Of a DNA stretch of 10,256 bases, positions 1 through 7,759 are shown one piece after another (the stretch's first letter is position 1; every line of letters starts with the position of its first letter). Position numbers and translations under genes: made by a program. Below the pieces are notes generated by a model. It was not told the origin of the DNA. It did no database searches and saw only the letters and a program-made list of their open reading frames with translations. The stretch is from Pseudomonadota bacterium (GTDB taxonomy: Bacteria; Pseudomonadota; Gammaproteobacteria; Burkholderiales; Ferrovaceae), in the NCBI GenBank assembly GCA_021794775.1, contig JAJYQG010000084.1:1-10256 (forward strand). Reading direction: 5' to 3'.

Positions 1-171
1 GATATCGATTATGGTTTTTCCGAAGCCAAAACCACCTACGGTGTGATTGGTGTCCGTGTTCTGGTGTTTAAAGGTGAGAACATTGGTCGCGTAGAACCCG
101 TAGCCGTGGCCCCCGTCGAGACAGAAAAGAAATCCCGGAAGTCAGGAGCACGAAATGCTGCAGCCAGCTAG
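1..171 (+). CDS. rpsC: 30S ribosomal protein S3 (uS3), C-terminal end only
   Basis: The window opens in frame inside rpsC; the last 56 codons are present and end at TAG 169-171. S3 sits on the small-subunit head at the mRNA entry channel. The visible part begins [14 protein letters not shown] and continues with VIGVRV, the conserved end of the S3 C-terminal domain (E. coli has [20 protein letters not shown]). After this core the protein has a variable basic, alanine-rich tail of about 25 residues ending NAAAS, as is usual for S3. The gene start and the KH domain lie outside the window. Its last 17 bases overlap the start of rplP. Identification is secure from both sequence and position before rplP. 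Confidence 0.97.
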   Translation, partial: DIDYGFSEAKTTYGVIGVRVLVFKGENIGRVEPVAVAPVETEKKSRKSGARNAAAS

Positions 172-568
172 AACCAAATACAGGAAGCAACAAAAGGGCA
201 GGAACACCGGCGTAGCGACACGCGGCGCCAAGGTTTCTTTTGGAGATTTTGGCTTGAAGGCCACAGAGCGAGGTCGACTCACGGCGCGGCAAATCGAAGC
301 TGCTCGGCGCGCCATGACACGCCATATCAAGCGCGGTGGGCGAATCTGGATTCGGATATTTCCCGATAAGCCCATTTCACGCAAGCCTGCTGAAGTTCGT
401 ATGGGTAACGGTAAGGGTAGTCCGGAGTATTTTGTGGCTGAAATCGTACCAGGTAAAGTCCTCTACGAAATGGACGGTGTTGATGAAGCGCTGGCGCGAG
501 AAGCGTTTCAGTTGGCTGCGGCCAAGTTGCCGATCGCCACGACCTTTGTGACGCGACAACTGGGGTAA
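155..568 (+). CDS. rplP: 50S ribosomal protein L16 (uL16)
   Basis: L16 is a large-subunit protein near the A-site tRNA elbow and is needed for a functional peptidyl-transferase centre. The 137-residue length is standard. It begins [16 protein letters not shown] and carries the family core around residues 60-90 ([14 protein letters not shown], then VRMGNGKG). The arginine in VRMG, residue 82, matches the arginine that is hydroxylated in E. coli L16 (Arg81 there). The ATG at 155 is preceded by AGGAG at 144-148 with a 6-nt spacer. This start lies inside rpsC, giving a 17-bp overlap in another frame, so the two genes are probably translationally coupled. It is followed after 5 nt by rpmC. Confidence 0.98.
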   Translation: MLQPARTKYRKQQKGRNTGVATRGAKVSFGDFGLKATERGRLTARQIEAARRAMTRHIKRGGRIWIRIFPDKPISRKPAEVRMGNGKGSPEYFVAEIVPGKVLYEMDGVDEALAREAFQLAAAKLPIATTFVTRQLG

Positions 569-573
569 AAGAG

Positions 574-768
574 ATGAAAGCAAGCGAATTGAGACTTAAA
601 AGCGTGGATGAACTGGGGCAGGAGCTGGTCAATCTGAATAAAGCCCGTTTTGGCCTGAAGATGCAACTTGCTACCCAGCAAAGCAATAAGACCAGTGAAT
701 TGGGCAGATTGCGTCGCGATATCGCACGCGTGAAAGCCATCATGGCCGAAAAGGAGGCTAGCAAATGA
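574..768 (+). CDS. rpmC: 50S ribosomal protein L29 (uL29)
   Basis: L29 is a small two-helix protein at the polypeptide exit tunnel, where it contributes with L23 to the docking area for SRP and trigger factor. The 64-residue product begins [14 protein letters not shown] and has the typical [14 protein letters not shown] segment around residues 21-34, followed by a second basic helix ([14 protein letters not shown]). Length and pattern fit the family (E. coli 63 residues). A purine-rich AAAGAG lies just before the ATG. Its TGA stop at 766-768 overlaps the ATG of rpsQ in an ATGA arrangement. Confidence 0.97.
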   Translation: MKASELRLKSVDELGQELVNLNKARFGLKMQLATQQSNKTSELGRLRRDIARVKAIMAEKEASK

Positions 769-1040
769 CGACGGATTCTTCAGCAGAAACCATGCGCCGT
801 ACCCTTCAGGGTACCGTGGTAAGCGATAAGATGGACAAAACGGTGACGGTTCTGGTGGAACGTACCGTGCTGCACAAGACGATTGGTAAAGTAATTCGTC
901 GCTCGAAGAAATATCATGCTCACAGTGAAGACAATGCGGTTCATACCGGTGATGTGGTGGTGATCGAGGAGTGCCGTCCCTTGTCCAGGACCAAGGCCTG
1001 GCGTGTGGCTGAGCTCGTTACACGCGCCGAGAAGGTTTAA
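765..1040 (+). CDS. rpsQ: 30S ribosomal protein S17 (uS17)
   Basis: S17 is a primary 16S rRNA-binding protein of the small-subunit body with an OB fold. The 91-residue product contains the family hallmarks [18 protein letters not shown] (about residues 12-29) and a later [13 protein letters not shown] with the conserved end of the OB fold. The start at 765 is supported by a near-perfect AAGGAGG at 751-757 with a 7-nt spacer. An in-frame ATG at 792 would give a protein closer to the E. coli length (84 residues) but lacks such a site. The gene overlaps rpmC by 4 bp. It is the last gene of the S10 operon, and a 154-nt gap with a promoter follows. Confidence 0.97.
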   Translation: MTTDSSAETMRRTLQGTVVSDKMDKTVTVLVERTVLHKTIGKVIRRSKKYHAHSEDNAVHTGDVVVIEECRPLSRTKAWRVAELVTRAEKV

Positions 1041-1052
1041 GGGAATAAGAGC

Positions 1053-1081
1053 TTGCTGTTGGGCAAAAACCCTGCTACAAT
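1053..1081 (+). promoter_or_regulatory. spc operon promoter (predicted sigma-70)
   Basis: In the gap between rpsQ and rplN there is a -35 element TTGCTG (1053-1058), a 17-bp spacer and a -10 element TACAAT (1076-1081) preceded by TG at 1073-1074, so it is an extended -10. The following bases CGACGG (1082-1087) form a GC-rich discriminator, the kind found at ribosomal promoters that are repressed in the stringent response. Transcription would start at about 1087. The position matches that of the known spc promoter in E. coli, between rpsQ and rplN. The -35 matches consensus at only 3 of 6 positions; the -10 matches at 5 of 6. Confidence 0.75.
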
Positions 1082-1087
1082 CGACGG

Positions 1088-1194
1088 TTCTGTTTAAGAC
1101 CATTTCCCCTTGCGGGATCCAAGACTGGTCACCGTGTTTAAGTTGAATTTGGTCAACAGCAACCACGGTGAATTAAGTTGGAGAGGTGACAATC
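1088..1194 (+). promoter_or_regulatory. Leader of the spc transcript with possible stem-loop
   Basis: This untranslated stretch of about 107 nt lies between the predicted start of transcription and rplN. It contains an 8-bp inverted repeat TCACCGTG (1129-1136) / CACGGTGA (1164-1171). Between its arms is a smaller one, GTTGA (1142-1146) / TCAAC (1153-1157). Together they could fold as a two-tier stem ending 8 nt before the Shine-Dalgarno GGAGAGG (1180-1186). No open reading frame of note and no U-run follow, so it does not look like a terminator. A regulatory role is only inferred. Confidence 0.4.
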
Positions 1195-1563
1195 ATGATT
1201 CAAATGCAGTCAATGTTGGATGTTGCAGACAATACCGGTGCAAAGTCGGTTATGTGCATTAAGGTCCTGGGCGGCTCAAAGCGCCGCTATGCAGGGATTG
1301 GTGACGTAATCAAGGTCAGCATCAAAAATGCGGCCCCTCGCGGCAGGGTTAAGAAAGGTGAAGTCTACAATGCTGTTGTGGTCCGTACAGCCAAAGGCGT
1401 GCGTCGGCCCGACGGATCGTTGGTCAAGTTTGATGGCAATGCGGCGGTTTTGCTGAATGCGAAGCTGGAGCCAATCGGGACCCGGATTTTCGGGCCTGTA
1501 ACCCGCGAATTGAGAACGGAGAAATTTATGAAAATTGTTTCTCTGGCCCCGGAAGTGTTATAG
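1195..1563 (+). CDS. rplN: 50S ribosomal protein L14 (uL14)
   Basis: L14 lies on the subunit interface of the 50S subunit, contacts 16S rRNA helix 14 in bridge B8, and is the docking site for silencing factor RsfS. The 122-residue product begins [17 protein letters not shown], the diagnostic start of the family, and ends [11 protein letters not shown]; 122 residues is close to the usual length. The ATG at 1195 is chosen because GGAGAGG at 1180-1186 gives an 8-nt spacer. A GTG at 1186 is in frame but overlaps that Shine-Dalgarno and would add three residues absent from the family. This is the first gene of the spc operon. Its TAG stop is part of the TAGGAG ribosome-binding site of rplX. Confidence 0.98.
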   Translation: MIQMQSMLDVADNTGAKSVMCIKVLGGSKRRYAGIGDVIKVSIKNAAPRGRVKKGEVYNAVVVRTAKGVRRPDGSLVKFDGNAAVLLNAKLEPIGTRIFGPVTRELRTEKFMKIVSLAPEVL

Positions 1564-1571
1564 GAGCAGTC

Positions 1572-1889
1572 ATGCGTAAGCTTCGCAAAGGTGATGAAGT
1601 CATTGCCATCGCTGGCAAAGATAAAGGCAAGCGCGGAACCATACGTTCCATGATCGATGATGAGAAAGTTCTTGTGGACGGACTGAACCGCGTGCGTAAA
1701 CATGTGCGCCCCAATCCAAACAAGAACGAAGCGGGTGGGATTGTTGACAAGGAAATGCCGTTGCATGTTTCCAATGTCGCACTCTTCAATCCGGCAACTC
1801 AGAAAGCGGATCGTGTAGGCATCCGCATTCTGGAAGATGGCAAGAAAGTTCGCTTCTTCAAGTCGAACGGCGAAGTCGTAGACGCGTAA
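1572..1889 (+). CDS. rplX: 50S ribosomal protein L24 (uL24)
   Basis: L24 is an early assembly-initiator protein of the 50S subunit that binds the 5' end of 23S rRNA and lies near the tunnel exit. The 105-residue product has the KOW motif at its N-terminus ([20 protein letters not shown], about residues 5-24), followed by [16 protein letters not shown], both diagnostic. Length is normal (E. coli 104). The ATG follows GGAG at 1563-1566, which overlaps the rplN stop codon, so the genes are tightly coupled. rplE follows after 15 nt. Confidence 0.98.
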   Translation: MRKLRKGDEVIAIAGKDKGKRGTIRSMIDDEKVLVDGLNRVRKHVRPNPNKNEAGGIVDKEMPLHVSNVALFNPATQKADRVGIRILEDGKKVRFFKSNGEVVDA

Positions 1890-1904
1890 GGACATAGAGA
1901 AAAC

Positions 1905-2444
1905 ATGAGCCGCTTGGACAATTTTTACAGAGAAACGGTTGTGCCTCAACTGGTAGAACAGTTTGGGTATAAATCCATCATGGAAGTGCCCCGTATCAGC
2001 AAGATCACGCTGAACATGGGTGTGGGTGAGGCGGTCGCTGACAAAAAAGTCATCGAGCATGCGGTGGGCGACATGGAAAAAATCGCTGGCCAAAAGCCGG
2101 TGGTGACCAAGTCCCGCAAGTCCATTGCAGGTTTCAAAATTCGCCAGGGTTATCCCATTGGTTGCATGGTGACCCTGAGGCGCGATCGTATGTATGAATT
2201 CCTGGATCGTTTGATTGCTGTTGCTATCCCGCGCATTCGTGACTTTCGCGGAATTTCTGGCCGCTCTTTTGATGGTCGTGGCAACTACAGCATGGGTGTG
2301 CGTGAACAAACCATTTTTCCTGAAATCGAGTTTGACAAGATCGATGCTGTCCGTGGAATGAATATCACCATTACCACTACCGCCAAAACCGATGCCGAAG
2401 CAAAAGCATTGTTGCTGGCCTTTAAATTCCCACTGAAAGTCTGA
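1905..2444 (+). CDS. rplE: 50S ribosomal protein L5 (uL5)
   Basis: L5 binds 5S rRNA in the central protuberance and contacts P-site tRNA and the small-subunit head. The 179-residue product has family-standard length and motifs: [15 protein letters not shown] (about residues 29-43), [17 protein letters not shown] (about 78-94), and the C-terminal [10 protein letters not shown] and [17 protein letters not shown]. The start ATG is preceded by AAGGA at 1888-1892, which overlaps the rplX stop at a long 12-nt distance, and by a weaker AGAGA closer in. In E. coli the spc-operon repressor S8 binds mRNA at the start of this gene; I could not recognise an equivalent site here. Confidence 0.98.
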   Translation: MSRLDNFYRETVVPQLVEQFGYKSIMEVPRISKITLNMGVGEAVADKKVIEHAVGDMEKIAGQKPVVTKSRKSIAGFKIRQGYPIGCMVTLRRDRMYEFLDRLIAVAIPRIRDFRGISGRSFDGRGNYSMGVREQTIFPEIEFDKIDAVRGMNITITTTAKTDAEAKALLLAFKFPLKV

Positions 2445-2452
2445 GGTTAATC

Positions 2453-2758
2453 GTGGCCAAAGTTTCTTTGATCAATCGTGAGTTGAAGCGTCGTGAAACG
2501 GTGAAGAAGTACGCTGCCAAGCGTGCTGAATTGCAGGCGACCATCAATGACAGCAAAGCAGACGAAGATGTGCGCTATGCTGCCCGCTTGTCGCTTCAAA
2601 ATCTTCCCAGGAACTCAAGTCCCTCCCGTCTGCGCAATCGCTGCGCGTTAACCGGTCGTCCTCGCGGCGTCTATCGGAAATTCGGTTTGGGTCGTAACAA
2701 ACTTCGTGAAATTGCAATGCGTGGCGAAATTCCAGGCATTACAAAAGCCAGCTGGTAG
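2453..2758 (+). CDS. rpsN: 30S ribosomal protein S14 (uS14), zinc-free long form
   Basis: S14 is a head protein of the small subunit, close to S3, S10 and the decoding side. The 101-residue product begins [13 protein letters not shown] and ends with [29 protein letters not shown] broken over the conserved C-terminal half, then PGITKASW. It is the long C-minus type: only one cysteine is present (in RNRCALTGR), so the CxxC zinc ribbon of the short form is absent. The start codon is GTG at 2453, with GAGG at 2443-2446 overlapping the rplE stop TGA and a 6-nt spacer. rpsH follows after 17 nt. Confidence 0.97.
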   Translation: MAKVSLINRELKRRETVKKYAAKRAELQATINDSKADEDVRYAARLSLQNLPRNSSPSRLRNRCALTGRPRGVYRKFGLGRNKLREIAMRGEIPGITKASW

Positions 2759-2775
2759 TCGCAGGAGCCCATTCG

Positions 2776-3171
2776 ATGAGTATGACAGATCCCATAGCCG
2801 ATATGCTGACGCGTATCCGCAATGCACAACAAGCGGAAAAAACCACCGTGACCATGCCTTCTTCGCGTTTGAAGGAGGCGATTGCCAAGGTTCTGAAAGA
2901 TGAAGGTTACATTGAGGCCGTGCAAGTTCATGCGCACGACAGCAAACCTCTCATAGAACTGACCCTCAAGTATTATGCGGGACGCCCCGTGATCGAAATG
3001 ATCGAACGTGTGAGTCGTCCAGGGCTGCGGGTGTACAAAGGGGCGCAAGATATTCCCAAGGTGATGAATGGCTTGGGTGTGGCCATCGTTTCCACTCCGA
3101 TGGGCGTGATTACCGATCGCGCAGCTCGTCGTCAGAATGTTGGCGGCGAAGTATTGTGCGTCGTGGCCTAA
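2776..3171 (+). CDS. rpsH: 30S ribosomal protein S8 (uS8)
   Basis: S8 binds helix 21 of 16S rRNA and organises the central domain. In E. coli it also represses translation of the spc operon. The 131-residue product begins [18 protein letters not shown], the typical start, and ends with the conserved block [31 protein letters not shown] (split here as [11 protein letters not shown] and GGEVLCVVA). E. coli S8 has 130 residues. AGGAG at 2763-2767 lies 8 nt before the ATG. The stop TAA at 3169-3171 overlaps the AAGGAG of rplF. Confidence 0.98.
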   Translation: MSMTDPIADMLTRIRNAQQAEKTTVTMPSSRLKEAIAKVLKDEGYIEAVQVHAHDSKPLIELTLKYYAGRPVIEMIERVSRPGLRVYKGAQDIPKVMNGLGVAIVSTPMGVITDRAARRQNVGGEVLCVVA

Positions 3172-3183
3172 AGGAGAAGCAAG

Positions 3184-3717
3184 ATGTCCAGAATCGCCAA
3201 ATATCCCGTGGCTATCCCAGAAAAAGTGGAAGTAAGCCAAGCCGAGCAGGCCATTACTGTTAAGGGCCCTTTGGGTACCTTGACACAGCATGTTGGTGCC
3301 TTGGTTAGTGTGACCCAAGAGGGCAATCAGTTGATGTTTGCTCCAGCCAATGAAACCGCTCAGGCCAATGCCATGTCTGGTACGTTGCGTGCTCTGGTTT
3401 CCAACATGGTCACGGGCGTGTCCAAAGGTTGGGAAAAGAAGCTGCAACTGGTTGGCGTGGGTTATCGCGCCCAGGCGGCAGGTGACAAGCTCAATCTTTC
3501 ATTGGGCTTTTCCCACCCCGTGGTTCATCAAATGCCCGTCGGTATCAAGGTTGAGACCCCGACCCAGACTGAAATTCTGATCAAGGGCATCGATCGGCAG
3601 CAGGTTGGTCAGGTCGCGGCGGAAGTTCGCGCGTACCGCAAGCCGGAGCCCTACAAGGGCAAGGGTGTACGGTATGCCGATGAACGCGTGATCATCAAAG
3701 AAACCAAGAAGAAATAA
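3184..3717 (+). CDS. rplF: 50S ribosomal protein L6 (uL6)
   Basis: L6 lies at the base of the L7/L12 stalk and is needed for elongation-factor function and late 50S assembly. The 177-residue product has two repeated L6 folds: residues about 1-80 ([12 protein letters not shown] at the start) and about 81-177, with [11 protein letters not shown], the [11 protein letters not shown] strand and the C-terminal signature [16 protein letters not shown]. Length equals the E. coli protein. AAGGAG at 3171-3176 with a 7-nt spacer supports the ATG. rplR starts 12 nt downstream. Confidence 0.98.
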   Translation: MSRIAKYPVAIPEKVEVSQAEQAITVKGPLGTLTQHVGALVSVTQEGNQLMFAPANETAQANAMSGTLRALVSNMVTGVSKGWEKKLQLVGVGYRAQAAGDKLNLSLGFSHPVVHQMPVGIKVETPTQTEILIKGIDRQQVGQVAAEVRAYRKPEPYKGKGVRYADERVIIKETKKK

Positions 3718-3729
3718 GGCGAAATCATC

Positions 3730-4083
3730 ATGATGCATGAAAATGGAAGGTTGCGTCGTGCCCGCCGTACGCGGGCCAAGATTGCCGAGTTGAGGGTTAA
3801 CCGTTTGACGGTTCACCGAACCAACCAGCATGTTTACGCTCAGATTATTGATGCCAGCGGTTCCAAGGTCCTGGCCAGTGCTTCGACGCTGGAGCCCGAA
3901 GTCCGCACCCAGTTGGCCAATGGCGGCAATATTGCAGCAGCTGTGCTGATTGGTCAGAGAATTGCAGAAAAGGCCAAAGCAGCAGGTGTGGCGCAAGTTG
4001 CGTTTGATCGTTCCGGTTTTCGCTATCACGGTCGTGTCAAGGCCTTGGCGGATGCGGCGCGTGAACATGGACTTCAGTTTTAA
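3730..4083 (+). CDS. rplR: 50S ribosomal protein L18 (uL18)
   Basis: L18 binds 5S rRNA together with L5 and anchors it in the central protuberance. The 117-residue product has the basic N-terminus ([11 protein letters not shown]), the [16 protein letters not shown] strand and the conserved C-terminus [20 protein letters not shown] followed by EHGLQF. Two ATG codons are adjacent (3730 and 3733). The only Shine-Dalgarno-like sequence is a weak AAGG at 3716-3719, 10 nt before the first ATG, so the first is preferred, but the difference is a single residue. Length matches E. coli L18. Confidence 0.97.
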   Translation: MMHENGRLRRARRTRAKIAELRVNRLTVHRTNQHVYAQIIDASGSKVLASASTLEPEVRTQLANGGNIAAAVLIGQRIAEKAKAAGVAQVAFDRSGFRYHGRVKALADAAREHGLQF

Positions 4084-4105
4084 TTACCGGGCCAAAGGAT
4101 AGATC

Positions 4106-4612
4106 ATGGCAAAGAATGATAACGAAGATCGCGGAGATGGTTTGCGCGAAAAAATGGTGGCTGTTAACCGTGTCACCAAGGTGGTCAAAGGCGGTCGTAT
4201 TCTGGGTTTTGCGGCCTTGACCGTGGTTGGCGATGGCGATGGCGGTATCGGCATGGGCAAAGGTAAGTCCCGTGAAGTTCCCGTCGCTGTTCAGAAGGCC
4301 ATGGAACAGGCACGTCGCAAAATGGTCAAGATCAACTTGAAGAACGGAACGCTCTACCATCAGGTGGTTGGTGAGCATGGCGCCGCCAAGGTCTTCATGC
4401 AGCCCGCCTCAGAAGGTACCGGGATCATTGCCGGCGGCCCCATGCGTGCCGTATTTGAAGTGATGGGGGTGACCAACGTCTTGGCCAAGTGCATCGGCTC
4501 AACCAATCCCTATAACGTCATCCGCGCAACATTGAATGGTCTTGAAGCGACCCGTCGTCCTTCAGAAGTGGCCGCCAAGCGTGGCAAGACCATCGAAGAA
4601 ATCATGGAGTAA
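4106..4612 (+). CDS. rpsE: 30S ribosomal protein S5 (uS5)
   Basis: S5 lies at the mRNA entry channel and the S4-S5 interface; it affects decoding accuracy and is the classic site of spectinomycin-resistance mutations. The 168-residue product contains the N-terminal double-stranded-RNA-binding-like domain (roughly residues 13-78, [19 protein letters not shown] and the [13 protein letters not shown] loop) and the C-terminal domain with [19 protein letters not shown] and [17 protein letters not shown]. The KVVKGGR loop, where spectinomycin mutations map in E. coli, looks wild type. AAAGGA at 4094-4099, 6 nt before the ATG, supports the start. rpmD follows after 2 nt. Confidence 0.98.
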   Translation: MAKNDNEDRGDGLREKMVAVNRVTKVVKGGRILGFAALTVVGDGDGGIGMGKGKSREVPVAVQKAMEQARRKMVKINLKNGTLYHQVVGEHGAAKVFMQPASEGTGIIAGGPMRAVFEVMGVTNVLAKCIGSTNPYNVIRATLNGLEATRRPSEVAAKRGKTIEEIME

Positions 4613-4614
4613 TC

Positions 4615-4803
4615 ATGACGCAGCAGGCAACCAAAACATTTAAGGTAACGCTGGTAAAAAGCGTGATTGGCGCCATTCAGTCACACCGCAGCTGCGTACG
4701 TGGCCTGGGTCTGCGCAGAATGAACCATACGGTAGAAGTTGCGGATACCGCAGAAAACCGGGGCATGGCTGCCAAGGTTTCTCATTTGGTGCGCTGCGAC
4801 TAA
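4615..4803 (+). CDS. rpmD: 50S ribosomal protein L30 (uL30)
   Basis: L30 is a small large-subunit protein that binds 23S and 5S rRNA contacts on the solvent side. The 62-residue product has the core [18 protein letters not shown] and [16 protein letters not shown], which are diagnostic. E. coli L30 has 59 residues; here a short polar N-terminal extension (MTQQATK) precedes the core. The ATG lies 2 nt after the rpsE stop, and its ribosome-binding site GGAG at 4605-4608 is within the last codons of rpsE, which indicates coupled translation. The stop TAA overlaps the AAGGAG of rplO. Confidence 0.97.
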   Translation: MTQQATKTFKVTLVKSVIGAIQSHRSCVRGLGLRRMNHTVEVADTAENRGMAAKVSHLVRCD

Positions 4804-4812
4804 GGAGATAGC

Positions 4813-5259
4813 ATGGAACTCAATAACATCAAACCGGGTGAAGGTGCCAAGCGTCCTCGCCGTCGTGTCGGTCGTGGCATTGGAAGTGGTCTGGGAAAAA
4901 CTGCCGGGCGTGGTCATAAAGGACAGAAATCTCGTTCGGGTGGATTTCACAAGGTTGGTTTTGAAGGCGGTCAAATGCCTTTGCAACGCCGACTTCCCAA
5001 ACGTGGTTTTGTTTCCATGACCAAGGCCGATGCTGCTCAGGTTCGCCTGGCTGACCTCATGCGTCTGGAAGGTGGTCAGGTTGACTTGTTGACCCTGAAA
5101 CAGGCCGGACTCATTCCGATGCATGCCTTGTCGGCTAAAGTCTTTCTTAAGGGCGAAGTCCATCGTGCTTTCACTTTGGTGGGTGTTGCTGCAACAGCAG
5201 GAGCCAAGGCTGCAATCCTCGCTGCTGGCGGTAATTTCTCCGAGGCTCCGGCGGAGTAA
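4813..5259 (+). CDS. rplO: 50S ribosomal protein L15 (uL15)
   Basis: L15 is a late-assembly protein that threads a long extended N-terminal arm into 23S rRNA. The 148-residue product begins [30 protein letters not shown] sequence (first 12 residues [12 protein letters not shown]), followed by the glycine- and arginine-rich arm [19 protein letters not shown] and the globular domain with [16 protein letters not shown]. It ends after the [12 protein letters not shown] segment. Length is close to E. coli (144). AAGGAG at 4802-4807, overlapping the rpmD stop, is 5 nt before the ATG. secY starts 6 nt downstream. Confidence 0.98.
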   Translation: MELNNIKPGEGAKRPRRRVGRGIGSGLGKTAGRGHKGQKSRSGGFHKVGFEGGQMPLQRRLPKRGFVSMTKADAAQVRLADLMRLEGGQVDLLTLKQAGLIPMHALSAKVFLKGEVHRAFTLVGVAATAGAKAAILAAGGNFSEAPAE

Positions 5260-5265
5260 ACCCAC

Positions 5266-6582
5266 TTGGCTGCCATCCCGAATCATTTGTCATCAGGAAA
5301 ACTCGACGATCTCAAGCGCCGCTTGTGGTTTGTCGTAGGGGCCTTGGTTGTGTATCGACTGGGCGCCCATATTCCTGTTCCTGGCATCAATCCCGACGAA
5401 CTGTCCAAACTGTTTAACAGTCAGCAGTCCGGGATTCTGGGCATGTTCAACATGTTCTCGGGTGGCGCCCTTTCGCGTTTTACGGTGTTTGCCCTTGGCA
5501 TCATGCCTTATATTTCATCTTCGATCATCATGCAGCTGCTCACGACGGTTATCCCATCGTTTGAAGCCCTGAAAAAGGAAGGTGAGGCTGGACGTCGCAA
5601 AATTACGCAATACACCCGCTATGGCACGGTGGTTCTGGCCTTTTTTCAAGCGATGGGAATTGCAGTCGCCCTGGAGGCTCAGCCTGGACTGGTGATCGAA
5701 CCTGGCATCATGTTTCGTCTGGGGACGGCGTTAACGCTGGTCACCGGGACGATGTTTTTGATGTGGTTGGGGGAGCAAATCACGGAACGTGGCATTGGGA
5801 ACGGTATTTCCCTCATCATCTTCAGCGGGATTGTTGCGGGCCTTCCGCGCGCTGTTGGAAGCACCTTGGAATTGGTTCGGACAGGATCATTCAGCTGGTT
5901 TCTGGCGTTGGCCATATTTGCTGCTGTGATTGCGGTTACCGCTCTGGTTGTTTTCGTGGAACGGGGCCAACGCAAAATCACCGTCAACTATGCCAAGCGG
6001 CAAGTTGGCAACAAGATTTATGGTGGACAGAGCAGCCATTTGCCCATGAAGCTCAATATGGCCGGCGTCATTCCTCCCATTTTTGCCAGCAGCATCATCT
6101 TGTTTCCGGCGACGTTGGCGGGTTGGTTTGGCAGTCGCGATCATTTCGGTTGGCTGAAAGATATCAGCTCCATGTTGAGCCCTGGACAGCCTGTTTATGT
6201 TGTCCTTTACACGTGCGCCATTCTGTTTTTCTGTTTCTTTTATACGGCTCTCGTTTTTAACAGTAAAGAAACGGCCGATAACCTGAAAAAAAGTGGTGCG
6301 TTTATTCCGGGGATTCGACCGGGAGAACAGACGGCCCGTTACATCGACAAGATTCTGACCCGTTTGACGTTGACGGGAGCCATATACATTGCCTTGGTTT
6401 GTCTTCTGCCTGAGTTTCTGATCGTCAAGTTTAATGTTCCCTTCTACTTTGGCGGAACATCCCTGTTGATCATCGTGGTGGTTACCATGGATTTCATGGC
6501 ACAGGTTCAGACCTATATGATGTCGCAACAGTATGAAAGTCTTCTCAAGAAGGCAAATTTCAAAGGCCAGGGGAGTAAGTAA
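5266..6582 (+). CDS. secY: Preprotein translocase subunit SecY
   Basis: SecY is the channel of the general secretion translocon in the inner membrane, working with SecE, SecG and the SecA ATPase. The 438-residue product has the ten-helix pattern: TM1 at about residues 19-33, a plug region near 52-70, a cytosolic loop with [16 protein letters not shown] (233-248) between TM6 and TM7, and [13 protein letters not shown] (344-356) between TM8 and TM9. The arginine at 351 corresponds to the essential E. coli Arg357. The start is TTG at 5266: GGAG at 5253-5256 lies 9 nt upstream, inside the end of rplO, and the resulting N-terminus [20 protein letters not shown] suits the family. No upstream ATG is in frame after the rplO stop. 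Length is normal (E. coli 443). Confidence 0.97.
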   Translation: MAAIPNHLSSGKLDDLKRRLWFVVGALVVYRLGAHIPVPGINPDELSKLFNSQQSGILGMFNMFSGGALSRFTVFALGIMPYISSSIIMQLLTTVIPSFEALKKEGEAGRRKITQYTRYGTVVLAFFQAMGIAVALEAQPGLVIEPGIMFRLGTALTLVTGTMFLMWLGEQITERGIGNGISLIIFSGIVAGLPRAVGSTLELVRTGSFSWFLALAIFAAVIAVTALVVFVERGQRKITVNYAKRQVGNKIYGGQSSHLPMKLNMAGVIPPIFASSIILFPATLAGWFGSRDHFGWLKDISSMLSPGQPVYVVLYTCAILFFCFFYTALVFNSKETADNLKKSGAFIPGIRPGEQTARYIDKILTRLTLTGAIYIALVCLLPEFLIVKFNVPFYFGGTSLLIIVVVTMDFMAQVQTYMMSQQYESLLKKANFKGQGSK

Positions 6583-6584
6583 AA

Positions 6585-6803
6585 GTGGCCAAGGAAGATA
6601 CGATCGAAATGCAGGGGGAAATCCTGGAAACCCTGCCCAATGCCACCTTCAGGGTCAAGCTTGAAAATGATCATGTGGTGTTGGGACATATCTCAGGGAA
6701 GATGCGTATGCATTACATACGGATTCTTCCTGGAGATAAAGTGACCGTGGAGTTGACGCCCTACGATCTGACACGTTGTCGTATTATTTTCCGTGCCAAA
6801 TGA
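6585..6803 (+). CDS. infA: Translation initiation factor IF-1
   Basis: IF1 is a 72-residue OB-fold protein that occupies the A site of the 30S subunit during initiation. The sequence [43 protein letters not shown] and [13 protein letters not shown] covers the whole family consensus with exactly the usual length. The start is GTG at 6585, 2 nt after the secY stop, with GGGGAG at 6570-6575 inside secY (9-nt spacer). The position between secY and rpmJ is typical of Betaproteobacteria and of many Gram-positives, but not of E. coli, where infA is elsewhere on the chromosome. Confidence 0.98.
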   Translation: MAKEDTIEMQGEILETLPNATFRVKLENDHVVLGHISGKMRMHYIRILPGDKVTVELTPYDLTRCRIIFRAK

Positions 6804-6825
6804 CACGGTTTGTGGGAGAGCTATC

Positions 6826-6939
6826 ATGAAAGTGCAAGCATCGGTAAAGAAAGTCTGTCGCAAGTGCAAGCTGGTTCGTCGCAAGGGCGTTCTGCGCGTC
6901 ATTTGCGAAGATCCACGTCACAAACAGCGCCAAGGCTGA
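6826..6939 (+). CDS. rpmJ: 50S ribosomal protein L36 (bL36), zinc-binding form
   Basis: L36 is the smallest large-subunit protein; it binds a zinc ion and packs into 23S rRNA below the L7/L12 stalk base. Translating from ATG 6826 gives 37 residues, [15 protein letters not shown], then [20 protein letters not shown], then QG and TGA at 6937-6939. The zinc ligands are visible as Cys11, Cys14, Cys27 and His32, so this is the C-plus form. GGGAG at 6814-6818 lies 7 nt upstream. It is 22 nt after infA and 28 nt before rpsM. Confidence 0.97.
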   Translation: MKVQASVKKVCRKCKLVRRKGVLRVICEDPRHKQRQG

Positions 6940-6967
6940 TTATTAATCTGTTTATCTGAGGACGAAT

Positions 6968-7330
6968 ATGGCTCGTATTGCCGGGGTCAACATCCCTAAC
7001 CATCAACATGCTGAAATCGCCTTGACCGCCATCTATGGTATTGGTCGGTCGCGGGCCAAACAGATTTGTTCGGCTGCTGGCGTTGAAACCAGCAAAAAGA
7101 TCATGGAACTCACCGATGCGGATATGGAACGCCTCCGTGTTGAAGTGACGAAGTTTGCCGTCGAAGGTGACTTGCGTCGTGAAGTATCCCTGAATATCAA
7201 GCGGCTGATGGACCTTGGCAGCTACCGCGGCACTCGTCATCGCCGTGGCTTGCCTTGTCGTGGTCAGCGTACCCGCACCAATGCACGAACTCGCAAGGGC
7301 CCGCGCAAAGCTGTGCGGACCACCAAGTAA
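6968..7330 (+). CDS. rpsM: 30S ribosomal protein S13 (uS13)
   Basis: S13 is on the small-subunit head and forms the inter-subunit bridges B1a and B1b; its basic tail reaches the P-site tRNA. The 120-residue product begins [20 protein letters not shown], has the helix-two-turn motif [13 protein letters not shown] (about 23-35) and ends with the conserved basic tail [20 protein letters not shown] followed by [10 protein letters not shown]. coli S13 has 118 residues. GAGGA at 6958-6962 with a 5-nt spacer supports the ATG. It is the first gene of the alpha operon, but I see no convincing promoter in the 28 nt before it, so it is probably co-transcribed with spc. Confidence 0.98.
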   Translation: MARIAGVNIPNHQHAEIALTAIYGIGRSRAKQICSAAGVETSKKIMELTDADMERLRVEVTKFAVEGDLRREVSLNIKRLMDLGSYRGTRHRRGLPCRGQRTRTNARTRKGPRKAVRTTK

Positions 7331-7345
7331 TCGTAGGAGATAGTT

Positions 7346-7741
7346 ATGGTCAAATCCAATGCGTCGGCTCGCGCACGTAAAAAGGTCAAGAAGAATGTTG
7401 CAGAAGGCATTGCACATATCCATGCTTCCTTCAACAATACCATCGTGACCATCACGGACCGTCAAGGCAATGCACTGTCATGGGCTACGTCGGGAAGCAA
7501 TGGTTTTAAAGGTTCACGCAAGAGTACGCCTTTTGCTGCCCAGATTGCCGCCGAAAATGCTGGCAAAGCAGCCCAGGAATGTGGGGTCAAGAATCTTGAA
7601 GTGCGCATCAAGGGGCCAGGCCCCGGTAGAGAATCTGCCGTTCGTGCCTTGAACTCGGTCGGGTTCAAGATCACCAGCATTTCGGATGTTACCCCGGTGC
7701 CGCATAACGGTTGCCGTCCACCGAAAAAACGTCGTATCTAA
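7346..7741 (+). CDS. rpsK: 30S ribosomal protein S11 (uS11)
   Basis: S11 is a platform protein next to the Shine-Dalgarno helix and the E site. The 131-residue product has the family core [21 protein letters not shown] (20 residues of it: [20 protein letters not shown]), [20 protein letters not shown] and the C-terminus [17 protein letters not shown]. Asn121 in HNG corresponds to the asparagine that is converted to isoaspartate in E. coli S11. AGGAG at 7335-7339 lies 6 nt before the ATG. rpsD follows after 18 nt. Confidence 0.98.
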   Translation: MVKSNASARARKKVKKNVAEGIAHIHASFNNTIVTITDRQGNALSWATSGSNGFKGSRKSTPFAAQIAAENAGKAAQECGVKNLEVRIKGPGPGRESAVRALNSVGFKITSISDVTPVPHNGCRPPKKRRI

Positions 7742-7759
7742 ACGTCACAGGAGAATATT

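Noticed and set aside
1186..1188. GTG as a longer start of rplN
   Set aside because: It overlaps the GGAGAGG that serves ATG 1195, and it adds residues not found in L14.
1890..1960. An S8-binding regulatory site at the start of rplE, as in E. coli
   Set aside because: I searched for a helix-21-like internal loop but could not establish one by eye; a covariance-model search would decide.
1365..2309. A 314-codon open frame on the minus strand opposite rplN, rplX and rplE
   Set aside because: It spans three well-identified ribosomal genes, resembles no family I know, and long antisense frames are common opposite highly biased ribosomal-protein genes.
2671..3447. A 258-codon open frame on the minus strand opposite rpsH and rplF
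   Set aside because: It covers conserved genes, is rich in His and Gln as expected of antisense translation, and has no recognisable domain.
6804..6967. A separate promoter or S4-binding pseudoknot for the alpha operon before rpsM
   Set aside because: The short gaps are mostly ribosome-binding sites and the rpmJ coding sequence; no -35/-10 pair was convincing.
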